Below, piece after piece: positions 1 through 5,287 of a stretch of 7,452 bases of DNA. Location of the stretch: assembly GCA_022823105.1 (NCBI GenBank), contig JAJDXU010000095.1, positions 1 to 7,452 of the forward strand. Reading direction: 5' to 3'. Within the stretch, counting starts at the first letter, position 1, and every line of letters starts with the position of its first letter. A program made the position numbers and the translations under genes. This DNA is from Dehalococcoidia bacterium. Its GTDB lineage: Bacteria > Chloroflexota > Dehalococcoidia > Lucifugimonadales > UBA3495. A model generated the notes under the pieces. The model made no database searches, was not told where the DNA came from, and saw only the letters and a list, made by a program, of their open reading frames with translations.

Positions 1-216
1 GTCGTCTCCGTCCCTTTGCAAACGGAACTCCGTGAACTCCGGCGCCACCTGCAGTTGCTCCCGGATCGTGAGCAGCATTTCATCCCGCAATACCGATAGT
101 TGCGGCGCGGAAACCTCCATCCGGTCCCTCCGGATGGCCGATTGCACTCGCTCGCGCGCCACCTGACGGGGACTGCCGTGGTGCGGTCCTCGGTTTTTGC
201 GGAATAGCTTAAACAT
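1..216 (-). CDS. minE: MinE, cell division topological specificity factor (partial, C-terminus off the left edge)
   Basis: MinE stimulates the MinD ATPase, displaces MinC from MinD at the membrane and so confines the division inhibitor away from mid-cell. The visible 72 codons begin MFKLFRKNRG, an amphipathic basic/hydrophobic stretch like the MinE membrane-targeting sequence. Next comes a helix with ARERVQSAIRRDR (residues 20-32), which matches the MinD-contact region (E. coli AKERLQIIVAERR). After it, residues 37-60 match the LPxLRxDILxVIxKYVxI part of the topological specificity domain. The ATG at 216 lies inside the end of minD and the two genes share 8 bases (ATGTTTAA). No strong Shine-Dalgarno precedes it, so translation is probably coupled to minD. 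Identity is secure from the sequence pattern and from minCD upstream. The C-terminal part is outside the window. Confidence 0.93.
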   Translation of the reverse strand, partial: MFKLFRKNRGPHHGSPRQVARERVQSAIRRDRMEVSAPQLSVLRDEMLLTIREQLQVAPEFTEFRLQRDGDD

Positions 217-1033
217 TTGCCGAAGCCTTGCGGTTGATCCCCATCAGGGTCCGCACCTTGTCCATGATTGAAGTGGGATGCTCTTCGACCGGATCAATCA
301 TCGGAATGTATTCGCCGTCTATCCGCGCGCCGATGCGCACGAACTCCCGCCCTGACGGCGACTGGCTGTCGTACACCACCGGAGTTCCGTTATTGGTGGA
401 CGTGATCACCCGGTCGTCCGAGGGCACCAGTCCGATGGCATCCACCGCCAGCATGTCCAGCACATCCGACGAATCCAGCATGTCTCCCTGCCGTACCATC
501 TCCGGCTTGATGCGGTTGATGATGAGCCTGGCTGAGTGGATGTCGCTGGCATGGAGCAGGCCAATCACCCGGTCGGCGTCCCGGATCGCCGACACCTCCG
601 GCGTTGTTACCACCAGCGCCTCTTGAGCGGCCGCGATCGCGTTGCGGAATCCCTGCTCGATCCCGGCCGGGCAATCCACAATCACGTAGTCAAAATCCAG
701 TTCCAATCGCCGGCACAGCCCTTTCAGTTGCTCGGCGGTAATGCAGTCCTTGTCCCTGGTTTGCGCCGCCGCGATCAGGTACAACTCCCCCGCGTGCTTG
801 TCTCGGATCAAAGCCTGTTCTATGCGGCACCGGTCCTCCACCACATCGACAAGGTCGTACACGATGCGATTTTCCAGGCCCATCACCACGTCCAGGTTCC
901 GGAGGCCGATGTCCGTGTCGATAACCACCACCCGGTTGGAACGCAGAGCCAACGCCGTGCCGACGTTTGCCGTGGCGGTAGTCTTGCCCACGCCTCCTTT
1001 TCCGGAAGTCATGACGATGGTCTTACCGCTCAT
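209..1033 (-). CDS. minD: MinD, septum site-determining ATPase
   Basis: MinD is a membrane-associated ParA/MinD-family ATPase. It dimerises with ATP on the inner face of the membrane, recruits MinC and is cycled by MinE. The 274-residue length is normal for the family. The deviant Walker A motif GKGGVGKTT is at residues 11-19 with signature lysine K12 and P-loop lysine K17. The switch I region VIDTDIGLRNLD is at 37-48. Walker B, YVIVDCPAG, is at 116-124 with D120. The conserved TTPEVSAIRDADRVIGLL block is at 143-160. The C-terminal stretch SIMDKVRTLMGI (255-266) looks like the amphipathic membrane-targeting helix; it is followed by a short tail. The start is supported by a GGAGG sequence 8 bases upstream. 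The gene overlaps minC by 11 bases and minE by 8, giving the order minC-minD-minE. Confidence 0.98.
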   Translation of the reverse strand: MSGKTIVMTSGKGGVGKTTATANVGTALALRSNRVVVIDTDIGLRNLDVVMGLENRIVYDLVDVVEDRCRIEQALIRDKHAGELYLIAAAQTRDKDCITAEQLKGLCRRLELDFDYVIVDCPAGIEQGFRNAIAAAQEALVVTTPEVSAIRDADRVIGLLHASDIHSARLIINRIKPEMVRQGDMLDSSDVLDMLAVDAIGLVPSDDRVITSTNNGTPVVYDSQSPSGREFVRIGARIDGEYIPMIDPVEEHPTSIMDKVRTLMGINRKASANV

Positions 1034-1865
1034 TGGGGTTTCCTCCGTGGTCGATGGAGTGGTTTTTCAAATAGGGCGACACGCGCACGGCTCGGTTGTG
1101 CACCCGCGCGATGATGGGCATTCCTTCAGACTCGTCGCGGCGACGCCCGGCCACGCCGCGCGGCGCATCGTCCTCCTCCGCCAGGTAATCACCGATCCTC
1201 AACTGAGGAGCAATGGACGACATGGCAAGGATCACTGCGGTCGAGTCTCCTCCCGCGCCAGCGTGGACCGTTCCCCTCAGGGTTCCAAAGACCAGTACGT
1301 CGCCCTGCGCTATTATCTGGGCGCCCGGATTTACGTTGCCTACCACGACCACGTTGCCGGGAAACTTGAGAACCTCTCCCGCCCGGCATGTGCCCCTGAC
1401 GATGTCGGCAGGTACGCGGGGGCGCACTGCCTCGGAAGGCTGATCACCGCCGCCCATCTCTTCGGAAGCGCCCAACGAGAATTCGTCCTCGCTGCCGTGT
1501 CCCGGTGGTTCGTCACCTTCTTGCGCGACACGCCCGCCGGCCTGCGCGTCCATCAGGTTGCTGATCCTGTCCCTCTCCCGAGCCAGGATACTCGGGTCGC
1601 AGCAGAACTGCTTGATGGTCAACCCCGATTCGGCTTCGATCACTTTGCGGATTCGTTCCTGTTCATTGTCCCGGAGTACCCGCTGACCGATGTCGACTAC
1701 CACCTTGCCGTCGGCATACAGGTGTCGGTTGCGCGCCAACCGGTCCCGCAACGTACGACATGCCAGTTCTACCGCCACGCTGTCGTCGATGTGGATGTTG
1801 ACCAGGGCTCCTCGCCCTGAAATCCTTACGAGTTCCCGCTCGCTTGTCGCAGATTCGGCCATCAT
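1023..1865 (-). CDS. minC: MinC, septum site-determining protein (FtsZ inhibitor)
   Basis: MinC blocks FtsZ polymerisation away from mid-cell and is brought to the membrane by MinD. From the ATG at 1865 the protein is 280 residues. An N-terminal MinC_N domain (about 11-88, containing VVVDIGQRVL at 55-64) is followed by a Gly/Glu-rich linker (about 105-155). The right-handed beta-helix C-terminal domain (about 157-230) has the diagnostic blocks VVVVGNVNPGAQIIAQGDV (172-190), FGTLRGTVHAGAGGD (193-207) and QLRIG (221-225). A 48-residue basic tail follows. The MinD-binding RSGQ motif of E. coli MinC appears here as RAGE (161-164). The open frame runs back to an ATG at 2051, but the extra 62 residues resemble no MinC and lie in intergenic sequence. 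The 1865 start sits 7 bases after an extended -10 box and has no Shine-Dalgarno. ATG at 1862 is an alternative. Confidence 0.95.
   Translation of the reverse strand: MMAESATSERELVRISGRGALVNIHIDDSVAVELACRTLRDRLARNRHLYADGKVVVDIGQRVLRDNEQERIRKVIEAESGLTIKQFCCDPSILARERDRISNLMDAQAGGRVAQEGDEPPGHGSEDEFSLGASEEMGGGDQPSEAVRPRVPADIVRGTCRAGEVLKFPGNVVVVGNVNPGAQIIAQGDVLVFGTLRGTVHAGAGGDSTAVILAMSSIAPQLRIGDYLAEEDDAPRGVAGRRRDESEGMPIIARVHNRAVRVSPYLKNHSIDHGGNPNER
1041..1046 (-). promoter_or_regulatory. Ribosome-binding site of minD
   Basis: Read on the minus strand this is GGAGGA. The GGAGG core ends 8 bases before the minD ATG at 1033. It lies inside the last codons of minC, so minD has its own initiation signal as well as the overlap with minC. 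This supports the chosen minD start. Confidence 0.8.
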
Positions 1866-1872
1866 TGCTACA

Positions 1873-1881
1873 TTTATAGCA
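1873..1881 (-). promoter_or_regulatory. Extended -10 promoter of minCDE, likely leaderless
   Basis: On the minus strand this reads TGC-TATAAA, an extended -10 element with 5 of 6 matches to TATAAT. No good -35 is present 15-19 bases upstream, as is common for extended -10 promoters. The box ends 7 bases before the A of the minC ATG at 1865, so transcription would start at or next to the start codon. No Shine-Dalgarno-like sequence fits between them. The same layout is seen at the S41 protease gene. The assignment is an inference from spacing and motif. Confidence 0.6.
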
Positions 1882-2008
1882 ACGCTACGCTGAGGATGGC
1901 CTTCGTTCAGACGTGCGGGTTTGGGCGATTTCCAAAAATATGTCAACACGTCGGCCGCGATTCCCGCCCGACTCCCCCGTTCGCCCTGCGCCTCGTCTAC
2001 GCTATCTC

Positions 2009-2037
2009 CAAGGCGCCCACAGTCTGAATGCGCCTTG
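2009..2037 (-). terminator. Perfect 8-bp hairpin downstream of the VOC gene, possible terminator or RNA-processing element
   Basis: The arms CAAGGCGC (2009-2016) and GCGCCTTG (2030-2037) pair perfectly around a 13-base loop, about 50 bases after the VOC stop codon. There is no U-run on either strand, so a classical intrinsic terminator is not supported. It may be a Rho-associated 3' end structure or simply mark the end of the metabolic transcript before the minC promoter. Position and perfect pairing are seen; function is inferred. Confidence 0.35.
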
Positions 2038-2044
2038 TCGGCCG

Positions 2045-2086
2045 CCGCCAACCGTTCCTCAGATCAACTGCGCCCAACCTTGGCGG
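2045..2086 (-). repeat. Inverted repeat just after the VOC stop codon
   Basis: The arms CCGCCAA (2045-2051 on the plus strand) and TTGGCGG (2080-2086) are perfectly complementary over 7 bases with a 28-base interval, starting 2 bases after the VOC stop codon. The long loop weakens it as a hairpin. In GC-rich sequence a 7-base match can arise by chance. Confidence 0.25.
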
Positions 2087-2088
2087 AA

Positions 2089-2475
2089 TCACTGCACGCC
2101 GCCCGCCATCTGCTGATCGGTCAACCCCAGCCGGTTGCCGTCCGGATCTTCGATTGCCGCGAACGTCCCCCACGGCAAATCTCCCGGTTCCATGGCGACC
2201 TTCACCCCGCGCTCGCTCAGTTGATCCACCGTCGCCCGTACATCGGCACAGTAGAAGACCAGGGACGCCTTGCGCTCGCTCCAGTCCGGCATCAGTGCGC
2301 GCGGATATATCACCAGGCATGTTTCGGCGCCCGGCGGCGCGACCTCGACCCACTCGGCGTCCGCGCCCATTTGCATCCGGCGCCGGACTTCGAACCCCAG
2401 GATCCCGACGTAGAATTCAATCGACCTGGCCTGATCTTCAACGTAGATTCCCACGGTCTTGATGGGTCCGATCAT
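2089..2475 (-). CDS. VOC superfamily (glyoxalase/bleomycin-resistance fold) protein, substrate unknown
   Basis: This 128-residue protein has one vicinal-oxygen-chelate module, the usual size for single-domain members that dimerise. It opens with IKTVGIYVEDQ (5-15), then SIEFYVGILGFEV (18-30), a central EWVEVAPPG block (41-49), LVFYCADV (72-79) and the C-terminal EDPDGNRLGL (109-118). The family includes glyoxalase I, methylmalonyl-CoA epimerase and dioxygenases. By eye, the usual first metal ligand (a His in the first strand) is a Thr at about residue 7, and the usual C-terminal Glu after DPDGN is Gly117. It may therefore bind ligand without the standard metal site. The start at 2475 is supported by AAGGAG 8 bases upstream. 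It follows the thiolase gene by 93 bases on the same strand, so co-transcription is possible. No specific reaction can be assigned. Confidence 0.88.
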   Translation of the reverse strand: MIGPIKTVGIYVEDQARSIEFYVGILGFEVRRRMQMGADAEWVEVAPPGAETCLVIYPRALMPDWSERKASLVFYCADVRATVDQLSERGVKVAMEPGDLPWGTFAAIEDPDGNRLGLTDQQMAGGVQ

Positions 2476-2483
2476 TTCCTGGG

Positions 2484-2489
2484 CTCCTT
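2484..2489 (-). promoter_or_regulatory. Ribosome-binding site of the VOC gene
   Basis: On the minus strand this is AAGGAG, ending 8 bases before the ATG at 2475. It is a strong Shine-Dalgarno match and fixes the VOC start. Confidence 0.75.
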
Positions 2490-2499
2490 AAATGCGAGA

Positions 2500-2526
2500 G
2501 CCGGGGCCATTTCCCGCGACCCCGGC
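2500..2526 (-). repeat. GC-rich 7-bp hairpin in the thiolase-VOC gap
   Basis: The arms GCCGGGG (2500-2506) and CCCCGGC (2520-2526) pair perfectly around a 13-base loop. It lies about 10 bases upstream of the VOC ribosome-binding site and next to a second hairpin at 2538-2568. It lacks a U-tract in the direction of transcription. It could attenuate or stabilise the mRNA between thiolase and VOC; this is an inference. Confidence 0.4.
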
Positions 2527-2537
2527 CTTTGCAATCG

Positions 2538-2568
2538 TTGCACCGCTTCAAACGGCGGCACGGTGCAA
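2538..2568 (-). terminator. Perfect 8-bp hairpin directly after the thiolase stop codon
   Basis: The arms TTGCACCG (2538-2545) and CGGTGCAA (2561-2568) pair perfectly around a 15-base loop. The first arm begins on the base after the thiolase TAA (2571-2569). No U-run follows, so this is a weak candidate for an intrinsic terminator; a 3' stabilising hairpin is equally possible. With the 2500-2526 hairpin it fills most of the 93-base gap before the VOC gene. Confidence 0.4.
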
Positions 2569-3741
2569 TTAGTCCGGACGCCCGAACACTGCCACCGAGC
2601 AGGTGAACGACCCGGGGCGCCCGCCCAGATTGTGGGTGATGCCCAGGTCGGCTTTTTGCAACTGCCGCCCGCCGGCTTTGCCCTGCATCTGCTTGTAAAC
2701 CTCGTAGATCATCCGGATCCCGCTGGCTCCGATGGGATGCCCGAAGCATTTCAGGCCACCATCGGTGTTCACCGGCAGGTCACCCTCCAGCGAGAATGCG
2801 CCGTCGGCAACGTCGGCGCTCGCCTGCCCCCGCGGGCTGAACCCCAGGTCCTCCATGATGATCAGCTCGGTGATGGTGAAACAGTCGTGCACCATCGCCA
2901 TGTCGATCTCGGCCCGGGGATCTGAGATCCCAGCCTCCTCGTAGGCCGCCTGGCTCGCACGCACCGTTTCCGGGAAGTGGGTAAAGTCCCAATCATTCCG
3001 CAGGACACCAAACGCTCCCACGGCGAGTCCAAGGCCCTTCACCAGGATGTAGTCATCCCTCAGAGTGCGCGCGATTTCCGGCGTCGTGATGATTGCCGCC
3101 GCCGCTCCATCGCTGACGCCACAACAGTCGTACAAACCCAAAGGCCAGGCGATCATCGGCGCGTTGATGATCTGCTCCTCGCTGACTTCCCGCTGGAAAT
3201 GGGCTTTGGAATTCAGCGTTCCATTGTGGTGGTTCTTGGATGCGATCTGCGCCAGCGTGCGCTTGCCGTCGTCATAGTCGATATCGTAGTGATGGAAGTA
3301 CCGAGTCGCCGCCATCGCGAACTGCGACGGAGGCGGCGTAGGTGGTTCGACATCTGATCCAGGGCCGGCTGCAATCGCCAATCCGGAAAACCCGCTGTCC
3401 TTCAACTTTTCGACGCCCATCGCCAGCACGATGTCGTAAACTCCCGCAGCGACGGCGTAGCAAGCGTTGCGGAATGCGTCGGTCGCTGTGGCGCACGCGT
3501 TTTCGACCCTGGTGATCGGTATGTAATCCAGCTTCAGCGCCTCGGCCAGCGGCTGTCCGGTCCGAAAACTGCTCACGGTGCCCAACCATGCCGCCTGGAT
3601 ATCGCTTCCGTCCAGTCCGGCGTCCTCGTATGCTTCGTAGGCCGCCTCCACCATCAGGTCCGACGCCGAGGCGTCCCACCGCTCTCCGAACCGTGTGCAA
3701 CCCATCCCAACCACGGCCACCCGATCACGTATCCCACTCAT
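2569..3741 (-). CDS. Thiolase family protein, SCP-x/archaeal acetoacetyl-CoA thiolase type
   Basis: Thiolases make or break the C-C bond of 3-ketoacyl-CoA using a Cys nucleophile; this SCP-x-like branch includes archaeal acetoacetyl-CoA thiolases and sterol-carrier-protein-x thiolases. The protein is 390 residues, normal for the family. The N-terminal VAVVGMGCTRFGERW (8-22) is typical of the archaeal type. The nucleophile is C83 in VENACATATDAFRNA (79-93). The C-terminal GHPIGASG (334-341) carries H335, and HNLGG at 370-374 replaces the second catalytic Cys motif of classical thiolases, as in SCP-x relatives. HDCFT is at 285-289. The start at 3741 is preferred over ATG 3774 because GAGGAG lies 7 bases upstream and it avoids overlap with the preceding gene, whose stop is 16 bases away. 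That neighbour is an HMGCS-like/DUF35 fusion, so the two probably form an acyl-CoA complex. The acyl substrate is unknown. Confidence 0.93.
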   Translation of the reverse strand: MSGIRDRVAVVGMGCTRFGERWDASASDLMVEAAYEAYEDAGLDGSDIQAAWLGTVSSFRTGQPLAEALKLDYIPITRVENACATATDAFRNACYAVAAGVYDIVLAMGVEKLKDSGFSGLAIAAGPGSDVEPPTPPPSQFAMAATRYFHHYDIDYDDGKRTLAQIASKNHHNGTLNSKAHFQREVSEEQIINAPMIAWPLGLYDCCGVSDGAAAAIITTPEIARTLRDDYILVKGLGLAVGAFGVLRNDWDFTHFPETVRASQAAYEEAGISDPRAEIDMAMVHDCFTITELIIMEDLGFSPRGQASADVADGAFSLEGDLPVNTDGGLKCFGHPIGASGIRMIYEVYKQMQGKAGGRQLQKADLGITHNLGGRPGSFTCSVAVFGRPD

Positions 3742-3748
3742 TGTCCTG

Positions 3749-3754
3749 CTCCTC
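3749..3754 (-). promoter_or_regulatory. Ribosome-binding site that decides the thiolase start
   Basis: On the minus strand this is GAGGAG, 7 bases before the ATG at 3741. It lies in the 16-base gap after the upstream stop codon (3760-3758). It favours 3741 over the in-frame ATG at 3774, which would overlap the upstream gene. Confidence 0.75.
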
Positions 3755-3757
3755 TGC

Positions 3758-5200
3758 TCAGCCCGCCACGGCAACCGCCGCCAGCGTTCGCCTCGGTATC
3801 GCTTTCCAGTAATAATTGTGAATCCCGTTCACCACGCGCAATTTTCGGAAGCTCATCTCCACCGGCATCCCGACCTTCACTTCGTCCAATTCCCGGTCGG
3901 TCATCATACACAGCACCCTGCCGCCGCCCTCGAAGTCAACCACTCCCACCACAAGCGGGGTGTCCACCGCGCCGGCGATGTAGTCCATGGAATACGTGAA
4001 CAGCTCTCCGCCTTTGTCGCTCAGGCGCACCGGCTCGCCACTGTCCACCGCGCGGCACTCGACGCAAACTCGCTGGGCCGGATACTGCACGTATCCACAG
4101 GAACGGCACCGTGCTCCGTACAATCGTACGTTCTTGTCCTCCTCCCTCCACAACGCCGACACGGACGGCGAGGCGGCGGCCGGCCGCCGCGACGAATCGT
4201 CCAGCGTCCACACGTCGCGCCAACGCGCATAGGTCTCATAACTGCCCAGCGTTTGCTTGGACGCGACCCATCCGGCCAAACCCATGGTCGGGCGGCTAGC
4301 AGTGGAAATGGCGCCGGTCACCTCAAAACCCAAAACGTCGCTGCCGTCTCCATACGAGACGGCCAGGAGCAAATCGCCGGGAGCCGCGCTCTCCAATGCG
4401 CTCACCAGCAGCATCGGAACAAACGCCGCGCCGGTATTCCCGACCGTTCCAAGCAGGGACGATTCCGTCTGCTCCTCCGAGAATCCCAACTGCCGCGCCA
4501 GTCGCGCGTGCCGTCTGCCGTCGGGGGCGTACAACGCGACCCTGGCGACATCTGCGGGCACGACGCCGGCGCGCTGGCAATATCCGTTCAGGGCTTCCGG
4601 AACCACTCGTTCAATCCCTTCCTCGGTCGCAAACCGATCCTCCCAGCTACGCACGAACGGATCTCCCGGCGAACGCCAGTTGTCCAGCATATTGTCGGTT
4701 ATGGAATGGCTGCCCCGCGCTTCGGCTATCACTCCGTCCGAAGCGATCACGAACGCCGCGGCGCCGTCGCCGGCGGCCCGCTCCGTTTCACCTCGAGGCG
4801 GACCTTGCCGGCTGTCTGACACCACCACCAGCACTTCGTTGGCGCTCCCAGCCGCAACCGCATCCAGCGCCGATTTGATGGCGTTGGTCCCCGCCCGCAG
4901 CACGTTGGACACATCGGTCGCGAAAATATCCTGCCGGAGATCCAGAGCCGCCGCCACGATCGCAGCGCACTGCTTCTCCGCGTACGGAGCCGTCGTGCTG
5001 GCGAATATGATCCCGTCGATGGCGTCCCGGTCGCGGTCGGTCAGGCAATCGATCCCCGCCGCGACCGCCATGGTCACGCTGTCCTCATCGAAATTCGCCA
5101 CCGCCCTCTGCACCCTCGAATTCCAGCCCGCCGTCTCGGAACCCAACCGGTACCGCGGAACGTATGCACCGTATGCGGCAATTCCTGCCAAGACCATCAC
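3758..5200 (-). CDS. HMG-CoA synthase-like protein fused to a C-terminal DUF35 zinc-ribbon/OB domain; catalytic triad apparently lost
   Basis: The 480-residue protein has an HMG-CoA-synthase/KAS III-like thiolase fold (about 1-335) and a DUF35 module (about 345-465). The N-terminus GIAAYGAYVPRYRL (6-19) and the GNTGAAF (254-260) and LLLAVSYGDGSD (277-288) blocks match archaeal-type HMGCS. The DUF35 part has C365-x2-C368 and C379-x2-C382, a rubredoxin-like zinc ribbon, then an OB fold that in relatives binds acyl-CoA. Aligned by eye with S. aureus HMGCS, Glu79 falls on T69, Cys111 on L101 and His233 on Y224, so it should not make HMG-CoA. In archaea, thiolase, HMGCS and DUF35 form one channelling complex; DUF35 also partners the Ltp2 steroid retro-aldolase. 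With the thiolase gene 16 bases downstream, a joint complex is likely. A scaffold, an aldolase or another C-C enzyme are possible roles. The start is GTG at 5200 or ATG at 5197. Confidence 0.88.
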   Translation of the reverse strand: MMVLAGIAAYGAYVPRYRLGSETAGWNSRVQRAVANFDEDSVTMAVAAGIDCLTDRDRDAIDGIIFASTTAPYAEKQCAAIVAAALDLRQDIFATDVSNVLRAGTNAIKSALDAVAAGSANEVLVVVSDSRQGPPRGETERAAGDGAAAFVIASDGVIAEARGSHSITDNMLDNWRSPGDPFVRSWEDRFATEEGIERVVPEALNGYCQRAGVVPADVARVALYAPDGRRHARLARQLGFSEEQTESSLLGTVGNTGAAFVPMLLVSALESAAPGDLLLAVSYGDGSDVLGFEVTGAISTASRPTMGLAGWVASKQTLGSYETYARWRDVWTLDDSSRRPAAASPSVSALWREEDKNVRLYGARCRSCGYVQYPAQRVCVECRAVDSGEPVRLSDKGGELFTYSMDYIAGAVDTPLVVGVVDFEGGGRVLCMMTDRELDEVKVGMPVEMSFRKLRVVNGIHNYYWKAIPRRTLAAVAVAG

Positions 5201-5230
5201 TCCGGATTCTTCTCTAAACGTAATGCTTGG

Positions 5231-5260
5231 ATGCTATCAGCGCACCGGAAAGGGTGTCAA
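5231..5260 (-). promoter_or_regulatory. Promoter of the HMGCS-like/thiolase cluster
   Basis: On the minus strand a perfect -35 TTGACA (5260-5255) is followed after 18 bases by TAGCAT (5236-5231; 4 of 6 matches). The -10 is preceded by TGA (5239-5237), giving an extended -10. Transcription would start near 5224, leaving a leader of about 24 bases before the GTG at 5200. GAGAAG, 8 bases before that GTG, is a modest Shine-Dalgarno. This is the best sigma-70-type promoter in the window. Confidence 0.65.
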
Positions 5261-5271
5261 CGGACGCCCCA

Positions 5272-5280
5272 TGCTACAAT
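5272..5280 (+). promoter_or_regulatory. Extended -10 promoter of the S41 protease gene, likely leaderless
   Basis: TGC-TACAAT is an extended -10 element with 5 of 6 matches to TATAAT. A weak GTGTCA lies 15 bases upstream at 5254-5259 and overlaps the -35 of the divergent promoter. The box ends 7 bases before the ATG at 5288, so the transcript probably begins at or beside the start codon. No Shine-Dalgarno is present. The layout nearly copies that at minC. Confidence 0.6.
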
Positions 5281-5287
5281 GCAATCA

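Larger units (their letters stand above)
1866..2088. other. Intergenic region between the VOC gene and minC, with inverted repeats
   Basis: This 223-base gap has no convincing gene. Nearest minC is the extended -10 promoter. At 1941-1946 the minus strand has a perfect TTGACA beside an A/T-rich stretch (1931-1945), but no -10 lies at the right distance. Two inverted repeats lie nearer the VOC gene: 2009-2037 and arms 2045-2051/2080-2086. They could end the upstream transcript or process it, but neither has a U-tract. Confidence 0.6.

Noticed and set aside
741..1820. Plus-strand open frame of 359 codons across minD and minC
   Set aside because: It is antisense to two well-conserved min genes and has a low-complexity Thr/Arg/Ser composition typical of a shadow frame.
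1941..1946. Perfect minus-strand TTGACA as a -35 for minC
   Set aside because: No -10-like hexamer lies 16-18 bases downstream, and the extended -10 at 1873-1881 is more than 60 bases away.
1866..2051. 62-residue N-terminal extension of MinC up to an ATG at 2051
   Set aside because: The added residues do not resemble MinC, overlap the inverted repeat at 2009-2037 and the minC promoter, and lack a ribosome-binding site.
1921..2925. Plus-strand open frame of 334 codons over the VOC and thiolase genes
   Set aside because: It is antisense to genes with clear family motifs, its translation is rich in Pro, Arg and His as expected for a GC-rich shadow frame, and I recognise no domain.
3695..4819. 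Plus-strand open frame of 374 codons opposite the HMGCS-like/DUF35 gene
   Set aside because: It is a shadow of the real gene in GC-rich sequence, with no recognisable domain and no promoter or ribosome-binding site of note.
5231..5287. Longer S41 protease starting at ATG 5231 or ATG 5279
   Set aside because: These starts precede or lie inside the extended -10 box and would put a polar segment before the lipoprotein signal peptide.
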